Source: Pyricularia pennisetigena (Eukaryota; Ascomycota; Sordariomycetes; Magnaporthales; Pyriculariaceae). Taken from it: 64,000 nucleotides of DNA. Both the position numbers and the translations under genes were made by a program. Location: contig NC_043740.1 in the NCBI RefSeq assembly GCF_004337985.1, forward strand, positions 4,277,030 through 4,341,029, in the 5' to 3' direction. This document shows positions 20,396 to 33,584 of the stretch, piece after piece (the stretch's first letter is position 1; the number at the start of each line of letters is the position of its first letter). The notes below the pieces were generated by a model. That model worked only from the letters and a program-made list of their open reading frames with translations, did not search any database and was not told where the DNA came from.

Positions 20396-22790
20396 CGAAT
20401 CCCATATTATAACCAAATACAATATATATACCGGGTTTTATATAATATAAAAAATATTATTTTGCTGGTAAAAACCGGGTACGGGAAAAATATAGTATTG
20501 CAAACTATTTCGGTAATTCGTAATAATATTATTATTATCCAAATAATCCCATTAAATAATTAAAGTAAAAACAATTACGCAATATATAACGTCATCCCGC
20601 CGCGAACCTTAAATTAATCGACCAATCCATTTTAAACGTAAATATAAATATGCGGTTTTTATTACCAAAACTGATTTTATTTAATATAACCTTTTTTAAA
20701 ACCCGCAAACCGTTTACAAATATACGCACATTTTTTTAAGCCCGGAATTAATTACCAATTACCGATTTTTTAAATTTTTTCGAAACCCTAAATTCCACCA
20801 ACGTATCGTTTTATTTACTATTAATAAATTTTATATAATTTTACAGTGGAAGGATTTTAGGGAATCGTTTTTTATATTGCGTTTAATCCGGGTAATTATA
20901 CCAGCAACCGTACCTATATTCGGGTGCACCGCAATTTTTACAGCAAAAATTAAAACCTACGTTTTCGATTAACTGTATTATAAAAGGATAATACGTTTCG
21001 TTAAAACGCTTTTCGACCGACCCGAAATTACGATTATAATACAGTGTTTGGAACGTAAAACCTTTATTAACGATTACCGGCGCCTCCTATTCCTAATAAA
21101 AAATATTATATTATTATCCGCCACCCGTATTCCTAAAATTATTATATATATAAACGCCAAAAACCGCATTATCCAAATACGCCAATTCCTAATAAAAAAC
21201 CTCGTATTTAGGAAATTTACTAAACGAAACGCAACCGATATAATTATCCAGTACAATATATTTACACCTGAAATCGATAAAATTAAAATTTACGCAAAAT
21301 TTTCCAAACCGGATTTTAAAACTCGCATTATATTTTCCATTTTATTTTTGGGTATGGGTATGGATATACCTAATATAAAACGTGTAATGTAATACGGCGC
21401 GCTAATATTAAACGACCCCGTAAACCTGTAATAAAAGTTCGGACGAACCGCACGCGGGCCCAACCGTAAAAAAACCGTATATTTTTTTGCGTTTTACTAA
21501 TATTTCGATACGCAGGGGTTTATCGCTGAATATAAACCAATTTAACCAAAATTATTAACCAAATTAACCAAATAACCCGTGGTATTACGAAAAAACGCTA
21601 AAAATTTACAAATTACCTATTTAAATTTTTTAATGTATTTATAAACGCGGTTATTCCCTATTAACCTTCCACGTGTCGTTAAATTTAATTTAAACGACAA
21701 TAACCGGGCAAAAGCGTCGGAATTACTATAAACCGGTTTTTTTAGGTATATTTAAACCACGCGTTCCGCCTCATTGGACGCAATAAAAAATAATAAATAG
21801 GAAAAAATTAAAAAAGGAAGCGTTAAATATATAAACTTTCGCCAACGCTAAATATTTTCGACGAATTATATTGCATTTTATATAGGAAACGAATCCATTT
21901 TTTACAATAAACCAATTTATAAACTGTTGCAACGCCCGCGTATATTAAATTGGAGTTTTACCCGCATTACCCCCTAAAAAGTAACCAATTAAAATACCCA
22001 GGAAAAATTCCAAAAAAGGTTATATATTTAAACAATTGGATAAATGGGGTACCTATTTTGCAATAACCATTTTTTACACAAACCCGCGGCGGTTATACGA
22101 TTTATTATCCCAGCTAATGCTACCTAAACCAATAGTTTTTAATATCGTTAAAAAACTCGTCCATTCCTATAACCGGGAATAAACGAAAAACGAATTGCTG
22201 GAAAATATTCCAAATTTATAATTAATTAAATAATTTGAGCAATATAGCGATTATTTCGTTATTTAATTCCCAATAATATACCAAAATAAGATACGAAATT
22301 ACGCCTTTTATTTGCACAAATAACAAAAAAAAAGGCGGCGGAATTAAAACACGGTGGCATTTTAGGAAACGATAGATATAATTAACAATTATTCGGGAAA
22401 ATAAACTAATAAACGCCGACGAACGAATTAAACGGTACTATAACCACTGGTTGAAATGCTGGTTAACGTTAACGGTTATAAAAATATCCAATATAAAAAC
22501 ACTTATAAATTTATAACCCAAAAACTAAAAGGCGATTAAGGTTATATCATAATGAAATTAAATAACGTGCTTTGGATTATAAAAAAGTCGAACGATAAAA
22601 AAAGCGACGCCAAATTGGATTAATTAAAAAGGGAGGATTAAATAACGCAAAATATATAATTGTTAAATACCAAAATCCCCAATTAACGGTTTAGATAAGA
22701 AGATTTAATGCTGGATAATAACAATTATTACGTAAATTGAAAACCTGGACTATATATAGGCTGGTACGGCGTAACGGCGCCCCGATTAAA
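20396..22790 (+). pseudogene. RecQ-like DNA helicase of the giant element
   Basis: Motif I reads 'LVKTGYGKNIVLQ' at about 20463-20500. Motif II is eroded to 'TINKFYIILQWKDFR' at about 20812-20850, where the family has DE.H followed by QW..FR; GA-to-AA changes explain both lost acids. 'VPIFGCTAI' at about 20905-20935 matches the motif III region. In the second RecA lobe 'KIIIYINAKN' (about 21133-21165) and 'ILFLGMGMDIPNIKRV' (about 21335-21390) match motifs IV and V, the latter diagnostic of RecQ-like enzymes. 'KFGRTARGP' (about 21435-21460) is motif VI (QR.GR..RG). A longer C-terminal part continues, with many RIP stops, to about 22790. The start codon was not located. In life it would unwind DNA 3'-5', perhaps during excision or repair of the element. 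Confidence 0.8.
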
Positions 22791-22813
22791 AATAAAAAGG
22801 TTCGGTATTGCGA

Positions 22814-23323
22814 ATTGTAACAATTGTTACGGTTAAATTCCGGAAATTTTGGCGTTTCCATTTTAACCTTATTTTATTAACAAAAAACCCTATACGTAAA
22901 CCCAATTATAAATACCTTTTTTTTATTTTTATTAGTTTTTTTTTTTTTACAATAAAACCTCTTTCCCGGCCGCCAGATTCTTTTTATAACGATTAATAAA
23001 AAATTGTAACGATTAAACCAGCGTTCAATTTTTAACCAATAAATGTAACAATTGTTATAATCGCAAAATTGTTTTAACAAATATTGCAAACACATTCGTT
23101 AGGAAACCTGATTAAAGCATTTTTAATTGGATAAAACTATTTATACTTTACCCACCCAAACAGGCATTAACCCAATCGTAACGAAAATAAATTATAATTA
23201 ACGCCCCTGCATCGCAGGGGTACCCCCCACCCGGTTAGGTCCGGGGTAAATTAATTAACTTTAATGTAATAATCGTTACATTAATTGCTTTAATTCGCCA
23301 AAAACCGTAATAATTGTCACAAT
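22814..23323. repeat. Palindrome cluster 1 (four copies of ATTGTAACAATTGTTACAAT-type)
   Basis: Copies lie at 22814-22830 (core GTAACAATTGTTAC perfect), 23043-23061, 23263-23282 and 23304-23323, with a half copy near 23002. Differences from the consensus are largely the C-to-T/G-to-A changes expected from RIP. The stretch lies between the helicase and the next frame and holds no gene. A small GC hairpin, CCCCTGCATCGCAGGGG, is at about 23203-23219. Confidence 0.8.
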
Positions 23324-23329
23324 TACGTT

Positions 23330-24583
23330 CCTTTATTATTATAACTCCCAAAAAACGCCAAACAGGTAAAACCTCCGCCCAAACCACCACTAAATTTACG
23401 TTGGGATATATACCCAATAATGTTAAATTATTTACCCATATAATAATTACATTACAAAAAAAACGTGGATAAAAAAAATAAACCAATATTTTAAAAATTT
23501 GGAAAATTACGACGCGGATATTGTAATTGTTTTGGAATTAAATTTTGTTCGGTTGGACCGTTTTATATTACAAAATTATTCGGATATAACCGGAATCCTT
23601 TTAAATTTTCCCCCTATTCCTAATAATAATAATAATAATTAAAATAATGTTAATATAAATTCCGGCGATAATAAATTTACCCCCGCCCCCGTCGATAAAA
23701 ATGGAAATAATACCGATATGGACGCTGGCGATAACGAGCCTGCCCCCGCCCCCGTCGATTATAATAACGACGATATTTATATAGGCGAAAACGATAACCA
23801 ACCTACCCCCGCGTCCGCCAATAAAAGCGATAATAATATTAATATGGACGATAATTATAACGAACCTGCCCCGGATTTGGATAACCGCTAATTGCAAACT
23901 TTTTTGGTATCCTTTAAACCACCTGCCAACGCATTATCCCCATTACCAAAAAACCCCAAAAACCGGCCTTTTGCACTATAACCGGAAATTACTATTAACC
24001 CGGTACCCGCGCCATTAAATAAACCGCCCGTACCCCGTATATATAAAACCACCACCGCTCGGTTAATTAAAACTAATTTTATTTCGGTATCGCGGACGTA
24101 ACCCAAATTTAATTCGACGCCAAATAATGGATTAATAAATTTCGCATAACCCGAATACTATTTTCTATTATATAAGGATACGGATTTCCTAAATCGTTTA
24201 CCCGTCCTATTATGGAAGGATTTTTAATTGGGTAAAAACCAATCCGTATCGGCGATAATTATTACAGCCTGGCGCAGGGTAGGGAATACAAATATTGCCA
24301 AAATAGCTCGTATTATATTTTATTTAAATTATATTAACTGCTTTAAAATTAATAATAATACCAACCCGCCCGCCTGGTTCGGTCGCGGAAATAATATTTT
24401 CCGCAATACGAACGAAACCCTAATCGCCCAAACCTTTAAACGTTTTTAATCCGTTGCTAGCGTCGCCGCAGTAAAAACACGCGTTAATAGCCAGATTTTG
24501 GTATATTATTTTAACAATAATTCGTCGAATATAAGCGAAATAATGGTCGTATTTGGCTATAAAACGACAAATGCTTTAATATA
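23330..24583 (+). pseudogene. Unrecognised protein of the giant element (ORF 2)
   Basis: One plus-strand frame, interrupted only by RIP-type stops, runs from about 23330 to TAA near 24583 (about 415 codons). An N-terminal half (with 'NYDADIVIVLELNFVRLDRF') is followed by an Asn/Asp-rich linker at about 23600-23890 with imperfect repeats of an EPAPAPVD-like unit. A proline-rich, basic region comes next, then a C-terminal domain (about 24170-24583) with 'LPVLLWKDF' and 'SVSAIIITAWRRVGN'. I do not recognise the family. It sits between two palindrome clusters and is codirectional with both helicases, so a role in the element's life cycle is likely but unknown. The long minus-strand frames at 23601-24106 are its shadow. 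Confidence 0.5.
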
Positions 24584-24620
24584 ATACATTAATATAATAG
24601 GTTAATATTTTTTTTATCAA

Positions 24621-24742
24621 ATTGCGACAATTATTATAATTTTTGCACTAATATATCCTATTATTTACTATATTGTAATAATTGTTACAATTTTTTGCGG
24701 TAATGCCAAATAATTATTGCTATAATATAATAGCTATTACAA
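24621..24742. repeat. Palindrome cluster 2 (three copies)
   Basis: Copies of the 20-bp palindrome lie at 24621-24640, 24672-24691 (one transition from consensus) and 24724-24742. The flanking DNA from 24584 to about 24800 is AT-rich and otherwise featureless. Confidence 0.8.
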
Positions 24743-24799
24743 TTTGGTTTTCACCCTTTTATATATTTTGGGATAACGGGTATAATTTTAATTGTTAGC

Positions 24800-26140
24800 T
24801 AATTCTTTTATAATCGCCGACGTATTCGGTTTTTTAGCTTATTTTAAAACAGGTAATCCCGGCAAATAAATTAAAAATAATAAAATACCCGTTTGGTAAA
24901 AAACCTTGGCCTCCGTACCGGATATAATTAACGATAGGGGTATTAAACCTATATTTAATAATTTGGCAAATCGGCGTCGCTTACCCCCTGTCCCCCCTTT
25001 TATCCGCCAAAACGATATAAATTTCCCCGGGTTAAAAATATTCGCAAACAAATTTAAACCGGTTATAATTCCCACAATTTTCGCTATAATGTTAATTTAC
25101 CTACGGATAATAACCACCGGACCTAATTTTAAAAACGGCGATTTAAAGTTTAAAACCGTTAATTTTGGACCATATATATATAGCGGTTATTATATCGACG
25201 ATTGGTTGAAAATTTATTACTATTTCCTTTATTTTATTTTTCGCCGGTAGGGAAAAATCGTTATTGGAAATAAAAAAAGTTTTAGCGATTTTGGTGGAAA
25301 TTGCCGCAACCCTTTTAAAGTTAATGTCGAACAATCTTCCATTTTGTTTGCTATCGCCGATTATGCAGCCATCGCCGACAACGTTATCGTTTTAAATAAT
25401 TTAATTTTTATGCAATTTTAATATCGTTTGGTTACCCGTTCGCGAACCGATTAAACTATCGACGTCGCCAATTTATTTGGTTTTAACCGCGCCTATGATA
25501 ATAGGACGATAATAATGCTCGTTATCGATATTTGGTCCCGTTTTAAACCTATTAAAATCGGACGGCTGAAAAAGGAAAAAAAACGTGCAAATTAAATTTA
25601 AATGCACCCATTGGATTTGTTAATATTTAAAAATATTTTTAACAATTTTTACGACGAAAAGCGGTTCCATCGTTTTATTTTTACCAAACCCAAAACAAAA
25701 ATTACTGAATTTTATCCCAAATTTTTTGGCGACGACCAGCAAAACGATTTCTTCAATTTTATATAAACCCAATGCATTATCGCCGATCGATTTGCTAATA
25801 TGGACCGCGCAAAAAAGGAAATTTTCGAGGACGCCCGCGAAGAAATCCTAACGGTTTCTTTGGTATGCTATGCGCAATTTTCCATTTTAACTAAAAATTA
25901 TCCCTGGATTGGTTATTTTTTTAATTCGGACGCGATTTAGGCTGCCATAAAAAAGTTGCGCCTTTTCTAAAACACCTTACCTGTCGACGGTTTAAATACC
26001 GATAACAAAATCGGTTTTAAATACAAAAAAATTAAAGGCAAATATTTTTGGGTTAACTGGGATATATTTGATATTCCTTTTCATCGCTATTAATTACCCT
26101 ATTAATTGGTTAGTAAATTATATATGCATTTTCCCTAATA
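24800..26140 (+). pseudogene. Unrecognised frame upstream of the SNF2 helicase (ORF 3)
   Basis: A RIP-broken plus-strand frame of about 440 codons starts near 24800 ('ADVFGFLAYFKTGNPGK') and runs through 'LASVPDIINDRGIKPIF' (24906 on) and 'FAIADYAAIADNVIVLNN' to a stop near 26148. I see no known domain. It ends about 90 bp before the SNF2 motif I exon, with palindrome cluster 3 between. It may therefore be a separate gene or, as I slightly favour, the N-terminal exon(s) of the SNF2 gene. Confidence 0.45.
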
Positions 26141-26224
26141 ATTGTGATTGTCGTTACAATTTTGCCCTTATTTTTGTAACTACTGTTACAATCCCACCCC
26201 TATTTTTGTAATTATTGTTACAAT
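26141..26224. repeat. Palindrome cluster 3 (three copies, ~32-bp spacing)
   Basis: Copies lie at 26141-26160, 26173-26192 and 26205-26224, regularly spaced by 32 bp and separated by C/T-rich spacers. They fall immediately upstream of the frame that carries SNF2 motif I. Confidence 0.85.
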
Positions 26225-26832
26225 TTTTGTTTTTTGTTAAATTAATTTTTTTTTCGGTTTAAATGCCTATACCCTATTAAAATTGGAGCAGTTAGCTTTT
26301 AAAAATTGGTTATTAACCAACGAAATGGGCATAGGAAAAACAATTATTTATTTTACGGCGATTTATATATGGTATATCCGTTGCCAATACGACCAATTTA
26401 TCCAAAATACCGACGGATATTTTCCCATTTTAATTTTCGTCCCGGCCAACCTTATTTCGCAAATATTAAAAAAAAAGTAACCGATTTCCTAACCTTCGAC
26501 GTTAAATACTATTATAATTTAACCGAAATATGCGTTACCGATACCCCGCGAGCGGTTGCTATTTTTACCCAGGCGCAATTTTACAATATTTTAACCAAAT
26601 TCGCCGCCCGCAAATTTAATCCCAAATCTGCGGGCACGGTTATTATTATATTTTATTCGACATTCCTAATCCGAAAAACTAAATAGTTGGACGAAATCCA
26701 TAACGCGGAAAAGGTGTTTAACCTATGGTGTATAAATAAAATTATCGATTCCAATTTTCAGCAACGCCCCCCCGACGTTAACAATTTCGACGATAATTCC
26801 GATATTAAAAATAATATCCAATAAATGTTTTT

Positions 26833-26852
26833 TTGTAATAGTTATTATAATT
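26833..26852. repeat. Single palindrome copy inside the SNF2 gene
   Basis: TTTGTAATAGTTATTATAAT is a RIP-shifted copy of the 20-bp palindrome, about 130 bp after the DEIH box and before the gypsy-1 insertion. Confidence 0.65.
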
Positions 26853-26924
26853 TCGTTATATTTAATAAATTTGTTTAAATTAAATAATTTTATTAGGAAC
26901 CGTTAACGCAAAAACGGTCGGAAG

Positions 26925-27376
26925 TGTTACGACCAGACAAAATGGGTCGGTACCAATGAGGCCAGGCGGGGTCACACCCCTCCTAACGACACTCGACCAA
27001 AAAAAGCACCGACCGACAGGAAATAAAATGATATAAGAGATTACGTGACCCCACGTAATCGCCAAAAAAACGATATAATTAATATATCACATATCAATCA
27101 TAGCAAAACAAATAATATACGGGCTATAAGATATATCAAACATATTACACCCAAAATAACGGATTATATAGGATACGCTTATTACCATGTAAATAAATTC
27201 GATTTTAGGATTGCTTAACAGCAATCAAACTTTAATTAACCTCAATATTTATTTGAAAACGATTATAATTTCACCCCAATTATTAAAAACCCCAATTACC
27301 CAATTAAAACGCTCAATTGTTTTAACCTACTATACTTTACCCTAAAAACAGGTTACCCGATACCTTAATTGTAACA
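26925..27376 (+). repeat. gypsy-1 5' LTR
   Basis: 452 bp, TGTTACGACC to GTAACA; pairs with 33692-34143. Preceded by target copy GGAAG. Confidence 0.95.
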
Positions 27377-27556
27377 TTTTAATTACTCCTATTTAATATT
27401 TTGTTTTAAAGTATACCGAGCAGTATCGCCGAAATAATATTTTCCAACAAAACCACCCCTTAAACCCCTTTTACCATTAACGTTCCGGCCAGCGCTAACG
27501 TTTTGCGTTAAATGGTCGCGACGCTCCAAACAAAAAATCGACAATTTTAGGAACGA

Positions 27557-28426
27557 ATGACCGAACAAATTAATCGAGCTAATAAAAACCATATTAAATA
27601 TTTTTTACCATTACCTTATAATGGCACCCCAGGTATTTTACAGGGATTTTTTACGGGAACCCGGGCTTACCTTTATTTTAACGAAAATAATTTCGATAAT
27701 AACGCAGAAAAGGTTATTTACGCAACCTCGTTATTAAAAAGCGATACGTTTACCTGGTTCGAACCAATCCTACGAAACTATTTGGACCACGATAAGGAAA
27801 AAAACCGTAAAATTGAAACCAACCGCATTTTCGACGATTACGAGAATTTCGAAAAATGCTTTAGGGGAACATTCGGCAACCCAGACGAGGAACGTACAGC
27901 TAAACGTAAACTGGTACGCCTTACCCAAACCAAATCGGTATCCAAATATACCAGTAAATTTCGACAAATTACCGCCAAACTATTATGGGGCCCCGAAGCC
28001 CTAATGGCACGTTTTTATACGGGATTTAAAAAAAAAATTAAAAACGAATTTGTTAAAAAAGAACGACCCGATATTTTAACCGAATACGTAAAGCTAGCAA
28101 TTAAAATCGACAACCGATTTTACGAACGGAAATTGGAACGACGCGAAAAACGCAGCGTATGGGGGCCAACCTTGCGACAAGCTAATACGGGACGCAAATA
28201 CCAACACCCTAAACCGTTTCGCCAATACAGTATTTCCTACGGAATATATAACGGATTTATGGATTTTAACGCGACCCAATATAAAAAACCTCGTAAAAAT
28301 CCCAAAAATGGTAAATGTTTTAAATGCGAAAAACCAGGATATATAACCAAATTTTATCCCCAAAATATTCCAAATTTACACCCCGATTCCAAAAAACCAC
28401 GAGGATTAAATACCACCACCCATTAA
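27557..28426 (+). CDS. gag: gypsy-1 Gag polyprotein (open but with a damaged zinc knuckle)
   Basis: This 289-codon frame is unusually free of stops for this window. Residues ~25-190 have the pattern of a retrotransposon Gag core, with 'FTGTRAYLYFN', 'YATSLLKSDTFTWF' and 'RLTQTKSVSKYTSKFRQI', the AAxxLxGxAxxWF/LxQxxSVxxYxxxF type. A nucleocapsid zinc knuckle near residue 255 reads CFKCEKPGYITKFYP. The family has CCHC, so His and the last Cys are both replaced by Tyr, each by one C-to-T or G-to-A change. The protein would package element RNA into particles, but this copy is probably defective. The equivalent frame of gypsy-2 (about 56005-55150, minus strand) is more damaged, with its ATG changed to ATA. 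Confidence 0.85.
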   Translation: MTEQINRANKNHIKYFLPLPYNGTPGILQGFFTGTRAYLYFNENNFDNNAEKVIYATSLLKSDTFTWFEPILRNYLDHDKEKNRKIETNRIFDDYENFEKCFRGTFGNPDEERTAKRKLVRLTQTKSVSKYTSKFRQITAKLLWGPEALMARFYTGFKKKIKNEFVKKERPDILTEYVKLAIKIDNRFYERKLERREKRSVWGPTLRQANTGRKYQHPKPFRQYSISYGIYNGFMDFNATQYKKPRKNPKNGKCFKCEKPGYITKFYPQNIPNLHPDSKKPRGLNTTTH

Positions 28427-31400
28427 CAAATACCATCGGATTAATACAATTTGAAAAACTGGACCATATATTACGACGATAATTGCATAATCCACAATAA
28501 CGCGAAAATGGACGCAGGATAGTACCCGCAAAAATTTAAAAGCATTCGGACCCTAGCAATAGGAAACCGTATACTTATTAAAACCAGATTACCGGCACAA
28601 TTACGCAGGTAAAACGCCAAATTACCCGAATTTACGGAATTAAATACCTTAAAAAAATTAAAATTAAAATTATTGGGATAAATTTACCGCATCCGGATAA
28701 TCTAACAAGCCCCAACGGACGAATTTAATAACGAGTTAAAAGACGAATTTAGCGAAAAAAAAATTATATTTTCAGACCTATATAGTGCAGTAAGGGAAAA
28801 CAACCCCTATATATATAAAAAAAAATTTATCGATTTATACCGAAACGACCAATTAATGCAATTTCCCGGAATATTATTTCGAATATAAATACAAAACCTT
28901 ATAGGATTAATCGATCCAATTTTCGGAAACCACCCAATTTTGGATATTAAATATCCTAAACACACAAAAATTTTTTGGGCAAAATGTTTTCGAAATAATT
29001 GCGGACTGCATTTTAGCAGAAAAATAATCCACGATTTTTTCCCACGACGACGCAAAATAACAAGTATCCACGAAATATATACCACTATTAAATTACCCAA
29101 TTGGGAAGTTAAAATAAGATTTAACATTAAATTAGCGGTAATTTTCACCCTTTATAACGATTACCCTATAGTATATTACAACCAAAAACAATTCCCATAG
29201 TACGAATGCACCCGAAATATTTGCAAAATATATATATTAACCAAAACACAGGCATGGTACGAAACGAAATTACAATAACCAGGACCCGCACCCATGACCA
29301 AAATTATGTGGAATTTTAACGTTAAAAATAACGAAATACCCATAAACGTACGAAAAACGCTTGCACCAATAGGGCACCGATTTGATAAAATCAACGTTAA
29401 AAACAATTATACGCCCCGAAATAAGAAGAATAAGGACCTATAACGCGAATCCAGTAAGCCAAAAAACTAGGACAGCCAGACGGTACAGGGCACTAGACGG
29501 TAGTAACAAAAACGGAATAAAGAACCCTAAACGCCACGCAAACCACAAAGGTAGTACACGAATATATATTCCTAAATATACGATTAAATGGAAAACCTAT
29601 ACAAGCGTTCCTTAATAGCGGAGCATAAAATAACTACATTTTTCCAAAAATCGTAAAAAAACGACGAATATTTTGGCGATAAAAGGAAAAACTATATCGA
29701 TTATAAACCGTAAAAAGAGAGGCAATTTTATACGGGAACGGTACCATCGAAACAGAGACCGTACACCTTTAAATGGAAAACTATGGACGAAAAGAACAAA
29801 TTATTTTGGATATTACGGAAATAGGGAACAAAAACATGATTTTAAGAATTCCTTGGTTTAGAAGGAGCAACCCCCGGATAAATTGGATTACAGGCCAAAT
29901 TTAATGGGAAAAGCACCTAATTATTAAACGACCTTTAGTACAGCAGGGTTTATACAGGAAATATAAAGTACGGAAGGATTAAATAAAACAAATGGCGTAT
30001 TTATAGGAAGGACGACCGACCCCGGAGCTAATATCGGAAAAAAAGCGATTATTTACAGGCTAAAACCGATCCAATTATACAATATAAACCACGAAAGAAC
30101 AGACCAAAAACGGTAAAATCCCAGAAAAATACCAAAATTATACACGATTATTTAGCCAAAAACTCGAAACAGGATTACCCGAGCACAGTCCGTTCGACTA
30201 CGAAATACCATTAAAAAAAGGAACCCAACCAAAATTCCACAAAATATACGGTTTAAATCCGATATAGATGGAGGTTTTAAACGAATATTTCGCGGAAAAC
30301 TTTAAAAAAAATTATATTAAATTATCGATATTACCAGCAGGATACCCAATCCTTTTCGTACCAAAAAAGAACGGAAAATTACGATTATGCGTGGATTACC
30401 GACAATTAAACGACATTATAATAAAAAATTGCTACCCGTTCCCACTAATAAAAGAATTTCGAAATATGCTTTACTAAGTACAATGGTTTACAATATTAGA
30501 CTTTAAAAAAGCATACAATTTAATCCGTATAAAGGAAGGCGAGGAATGGAAAATAGCATTTCGTACCAGACGAAAATATTACGAATATTTGGTAATGCCT
30601 TTCGGTTTTACCAACGCCCCCGCAACCTTTTAAACTATAATTAACCACGTTTTTAGGGAATGCTTAAACATTTTTGTCGTTGTTTACCTGGACGATATCT
30701 TTGTTTTTTCCAAAACGTTGGAAAAACATAAAAAACACGTCCACACAGTTTTACAAAAGCTACAAAACGCTAAACTTTTAATTAAACCCGAAAAATGCAT
30801 TTTTTACAGCAAACAAATCAACTTCCTAGGATATATTATCGCCCCTGGAAAAATTAGGATGGAAAAATTAAAAATCCAAACAGTAAAGGAATAGTCCCAA
30901 CCACAAAACGTAAAAAACGTTCGGGCATTTTTTGGATTCGTGAATTTTTATAAAAAATTTATTAAGGGTTACGGCGCGATCGCCACCCTATTGACCAATA
31001 TAATTAAAAAGGATTTAAAATTCCAATGGATGGAATAAATATAGCAAGCTTTCGAACAGCTACGAGATGCAGTAGCATAAAAACCGATCCTTAAGATATT
31101 AAACCCAACGAAATTTTTCGAAATCGAAACCGACGCATTCGATTACGCAATCGGAGGATAATTTAACCAACGAAACGAAAAAAGACGCCTGCACCCTTGC
31201 GCCTTTTTTTTATAAAAATTATATAAACCAAAACTTAATTACCAAATCCACGATAAAGAATTTATAGCTATTATCCGAATATTTGAAAAATAAAAACCAC
31301 AATTATCCGGAATTAAATACGAAATATTAATTTATACGGACTATAAGAATTTAACCCATTTTACCACCAGCAAAATGTTAAACAAACGACAAATTAAATG

Positions 31401-32880
31401 GGCAAAATTCCTATCAAAATTCCATTTTAAAATTATTTACCGAAAAGGAATAAAAAATGGCAGGGCCGACGTTTTCAGCAAAAGATTAAACCATAAAAAC
31501 ATAGTACCCGAAAAGATACGGAAAATCCTTACGGCAAACGATAACGGAAACCTTTTACCAGCTTACCGAAGTCTTATAACGACTAACACGGTAATTACAC
31601 CAAAAAAAATACGGAAAATCCACGAAAGCAAAGTTTACGGATACCAAAGGATTTCCAAAACATGGAAACGGTTAAAACAGCACCATAATTTTAAAGGAAT
31701 ACGACAAAAAGTACGAAAAGCCATTAAAAACTGCGAATTTTGCGCAAAAAGCAAATCCGCCAAACACAAACTTTACGGGTTTTTACAGCTTTTACCAGCC
31801 CCTAATAAGGCCTGGTAAACCATTATAATGGATTTTATCGTTAAATTACCATTTTCCGAAAAACTATTCACTAAAATTAAATACGATAATATACTAATTA
31901 TAATGGACAAGCTTACTAAATACGCCTATTTCCTACTTTATAAGGAAAATAGCAACGCCGAAAAAATCGCTTATATATTCCTACGAATAATTGTTAGCAA
32001 CCACGGATTTCCAGAAAGCATTATTACGGATAAAAATAAACTTTTTACATCAAAATTCTGGAAATTTTTGATGGAATAGCTAAAAACCGACCACAAACTA
32101 TTTACAGCATTCCACCTATAGACAAATGGACAAATAAAACGAGTAAACCAAATATTAAAACAATACCTAAAATATTATATAAACCATAAGCAGGACAATT
32201 GGGTACGGTTATTACCCACAACATAATTCGTATATAATAGTTTAAAAAATAAAAATATTAAAATAACCCCGTTTTATACCAATTACGGATTTAACCCTAC
32301 GGTATATGGAGAACCAAAAACCACGATTACGGCCCCACGAACCGATAAATAAGCAAACGAATTACGAAAACTCCATTAAAAATTCCAATAGGAATTGGAA
32401 TTCGTACGAAAAAAAATAACCAAATACGCTAACCAGCATCGGATAAAAGGACCATTTTTCCAGGAGGGAAATAGCGTTTACCTTATTCGACGCAATATTA
32501 AAACACAACGACCAAATAGCAAATTTAATTATAAAAAGTTTGGACTTTTTAAAATCGATAAAAAAATTAGCGAAACCAATTACAAATTGTTATTACCAGG
32601 AATTATAAAAATCCACCCAACGTTCCACGTATTACTATTGGAACCAGCACCACCCGGCACCAGTACATAAAAAACAATCGAAATTAACGAAGAAAAAATA
32701 TACGACGTCGAACGAATACTGGACCACAAACGCAACCACGGTAAAATAAAATACCTTGTTAAATGGGAAAACTACGGGTACGAAAAAAACATTTGGGAAC
32801 CTTTTAACCACCTCCAAAATTACCAGGAATTACTCCGTTAATATTACCAGGAATTGGATTTGCGAGCAAATTAGCCAAAA
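28427..32880 (+). pseudogene. pol: gypsy-1 Pol polyprotein with C-terminal chromodomain
   Basis: The order is protease region, RT, RNase H, integrase, chromodomain, as in Ty3-type chromoviruses. RT: 'PILFVPKKNGKLRLCVDYRQLN' (in part) at about 30345-30410 and the catalytic 'VYLDD' at about 30683-30697. The end of RNase H ('KRQIKWAKFLSKFHF') and the integrase zinc-binding region ('NCEFCAKSKSAKH') lie in 31375-31818. The integrase core has 'LIIMDKLTKYA' and 'IITDKNKLFTSKFW' in 31828-32079. The chromodomain at about 32700-32820 shows 'YDVERILDHK', 'IKYLVKWENYGYEKNIWEP' and 'HLQN'. Stops from CAA/CAG break the frame between these open stretches. The chromodomain would target heterochromatin. Confidence 0.85.
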
Positions 32881-32990
32881 AAAAAAGGATAATTTAAAAA
32901 AGCATTATTTACCATTCCCAAAAGCTAAAGATCGACCAGGATTCGAAACCATACCATTAAACGAATTTATAAAAAAACGATTAACACATA

Positions 32991-33584
32991 TTAACAAACC
33001 GAAATATACGGATAAAGCAATTCACCGACCGAATACTGCGCAAAAACATTTATTTTATCCAATAAAAAAGGATTTAAAAGACCTATTGGGAAAAACGAAT
33101 CCCAAACGAAATTGGAATCCGGAAAAAGCGATTTTAAAGACATTTTAAGAAGAATTTCGGCTAATCGCCGCCGCTCCTCCTGCTCCGCCTTTTCGCGTTC
33201 CACCCGATCCAACTCCTCCAAACTGTCGATACCGCGACGAACCGCCCTTATTATTTTTTCAAACCACATTTTCTTTTATTTACGCAATCGAAGAATTTTT
33301 TCCTCCGCCGCTTCCAGCTTAAATTTAAATTTTAAATATTGGGCCGCGATTTTATATAGCTATTTTCGGGAAATATTTATAATATCGCATCGCGAGCGAT
33401 TTAAGCGAATATATTCGATATAACGAAAGGAATCCCGAGGCGATATAACGTATTTCGCGATCCTTTGCGATTCGCAAACAAAATAAAAAAGTATTTCGAC
33501 CGCCGAAAAAAGAAGCACAAAAAACAAATCGTTACGACGAGCGGTGGACGTGCGACCACGGGTTTTAATTACGCGATTGGACAT
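32991..33584 (-). pseudogene. Conserved antisense ORF of the gypsy family (~197 aa, two RIP stops)
   Basis: The frame runs against gag-pol from ATG 33584-33582 to a stop at 32991-32993, with only two internal stops (one TAG and one TAA, both explicable as CAG/CAA). The N-terminus is basic with an 'RGRTSTARR' segment. The middle has 'SPRDSFRYIEYIRL', and the C-terminal half is a charged probable coiled coil ('EELDRVEREKAEQEERRR'), followed by 'FPDSNFVWDSFFP'. The same frame, in the same place and orientation relative to the element, is present in gypsy-2 at about 49970-50589 (with the ATG changed to ATA). I recall similar hypothetical proteins in other fungal genomes, without known function. 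Retention in both copies suggests a real gene of the element. Confidence 0.65.

Noticed and set aside
23601..24106. Minus-strand frames with Gly/Ile repeats, resembling a repetitive membrane protein
   Set aside because: They are the antisense of the Asn/Asp-rich linker of ORF 2, whose plus-strand frame continues on both sides with domain-like sequence.
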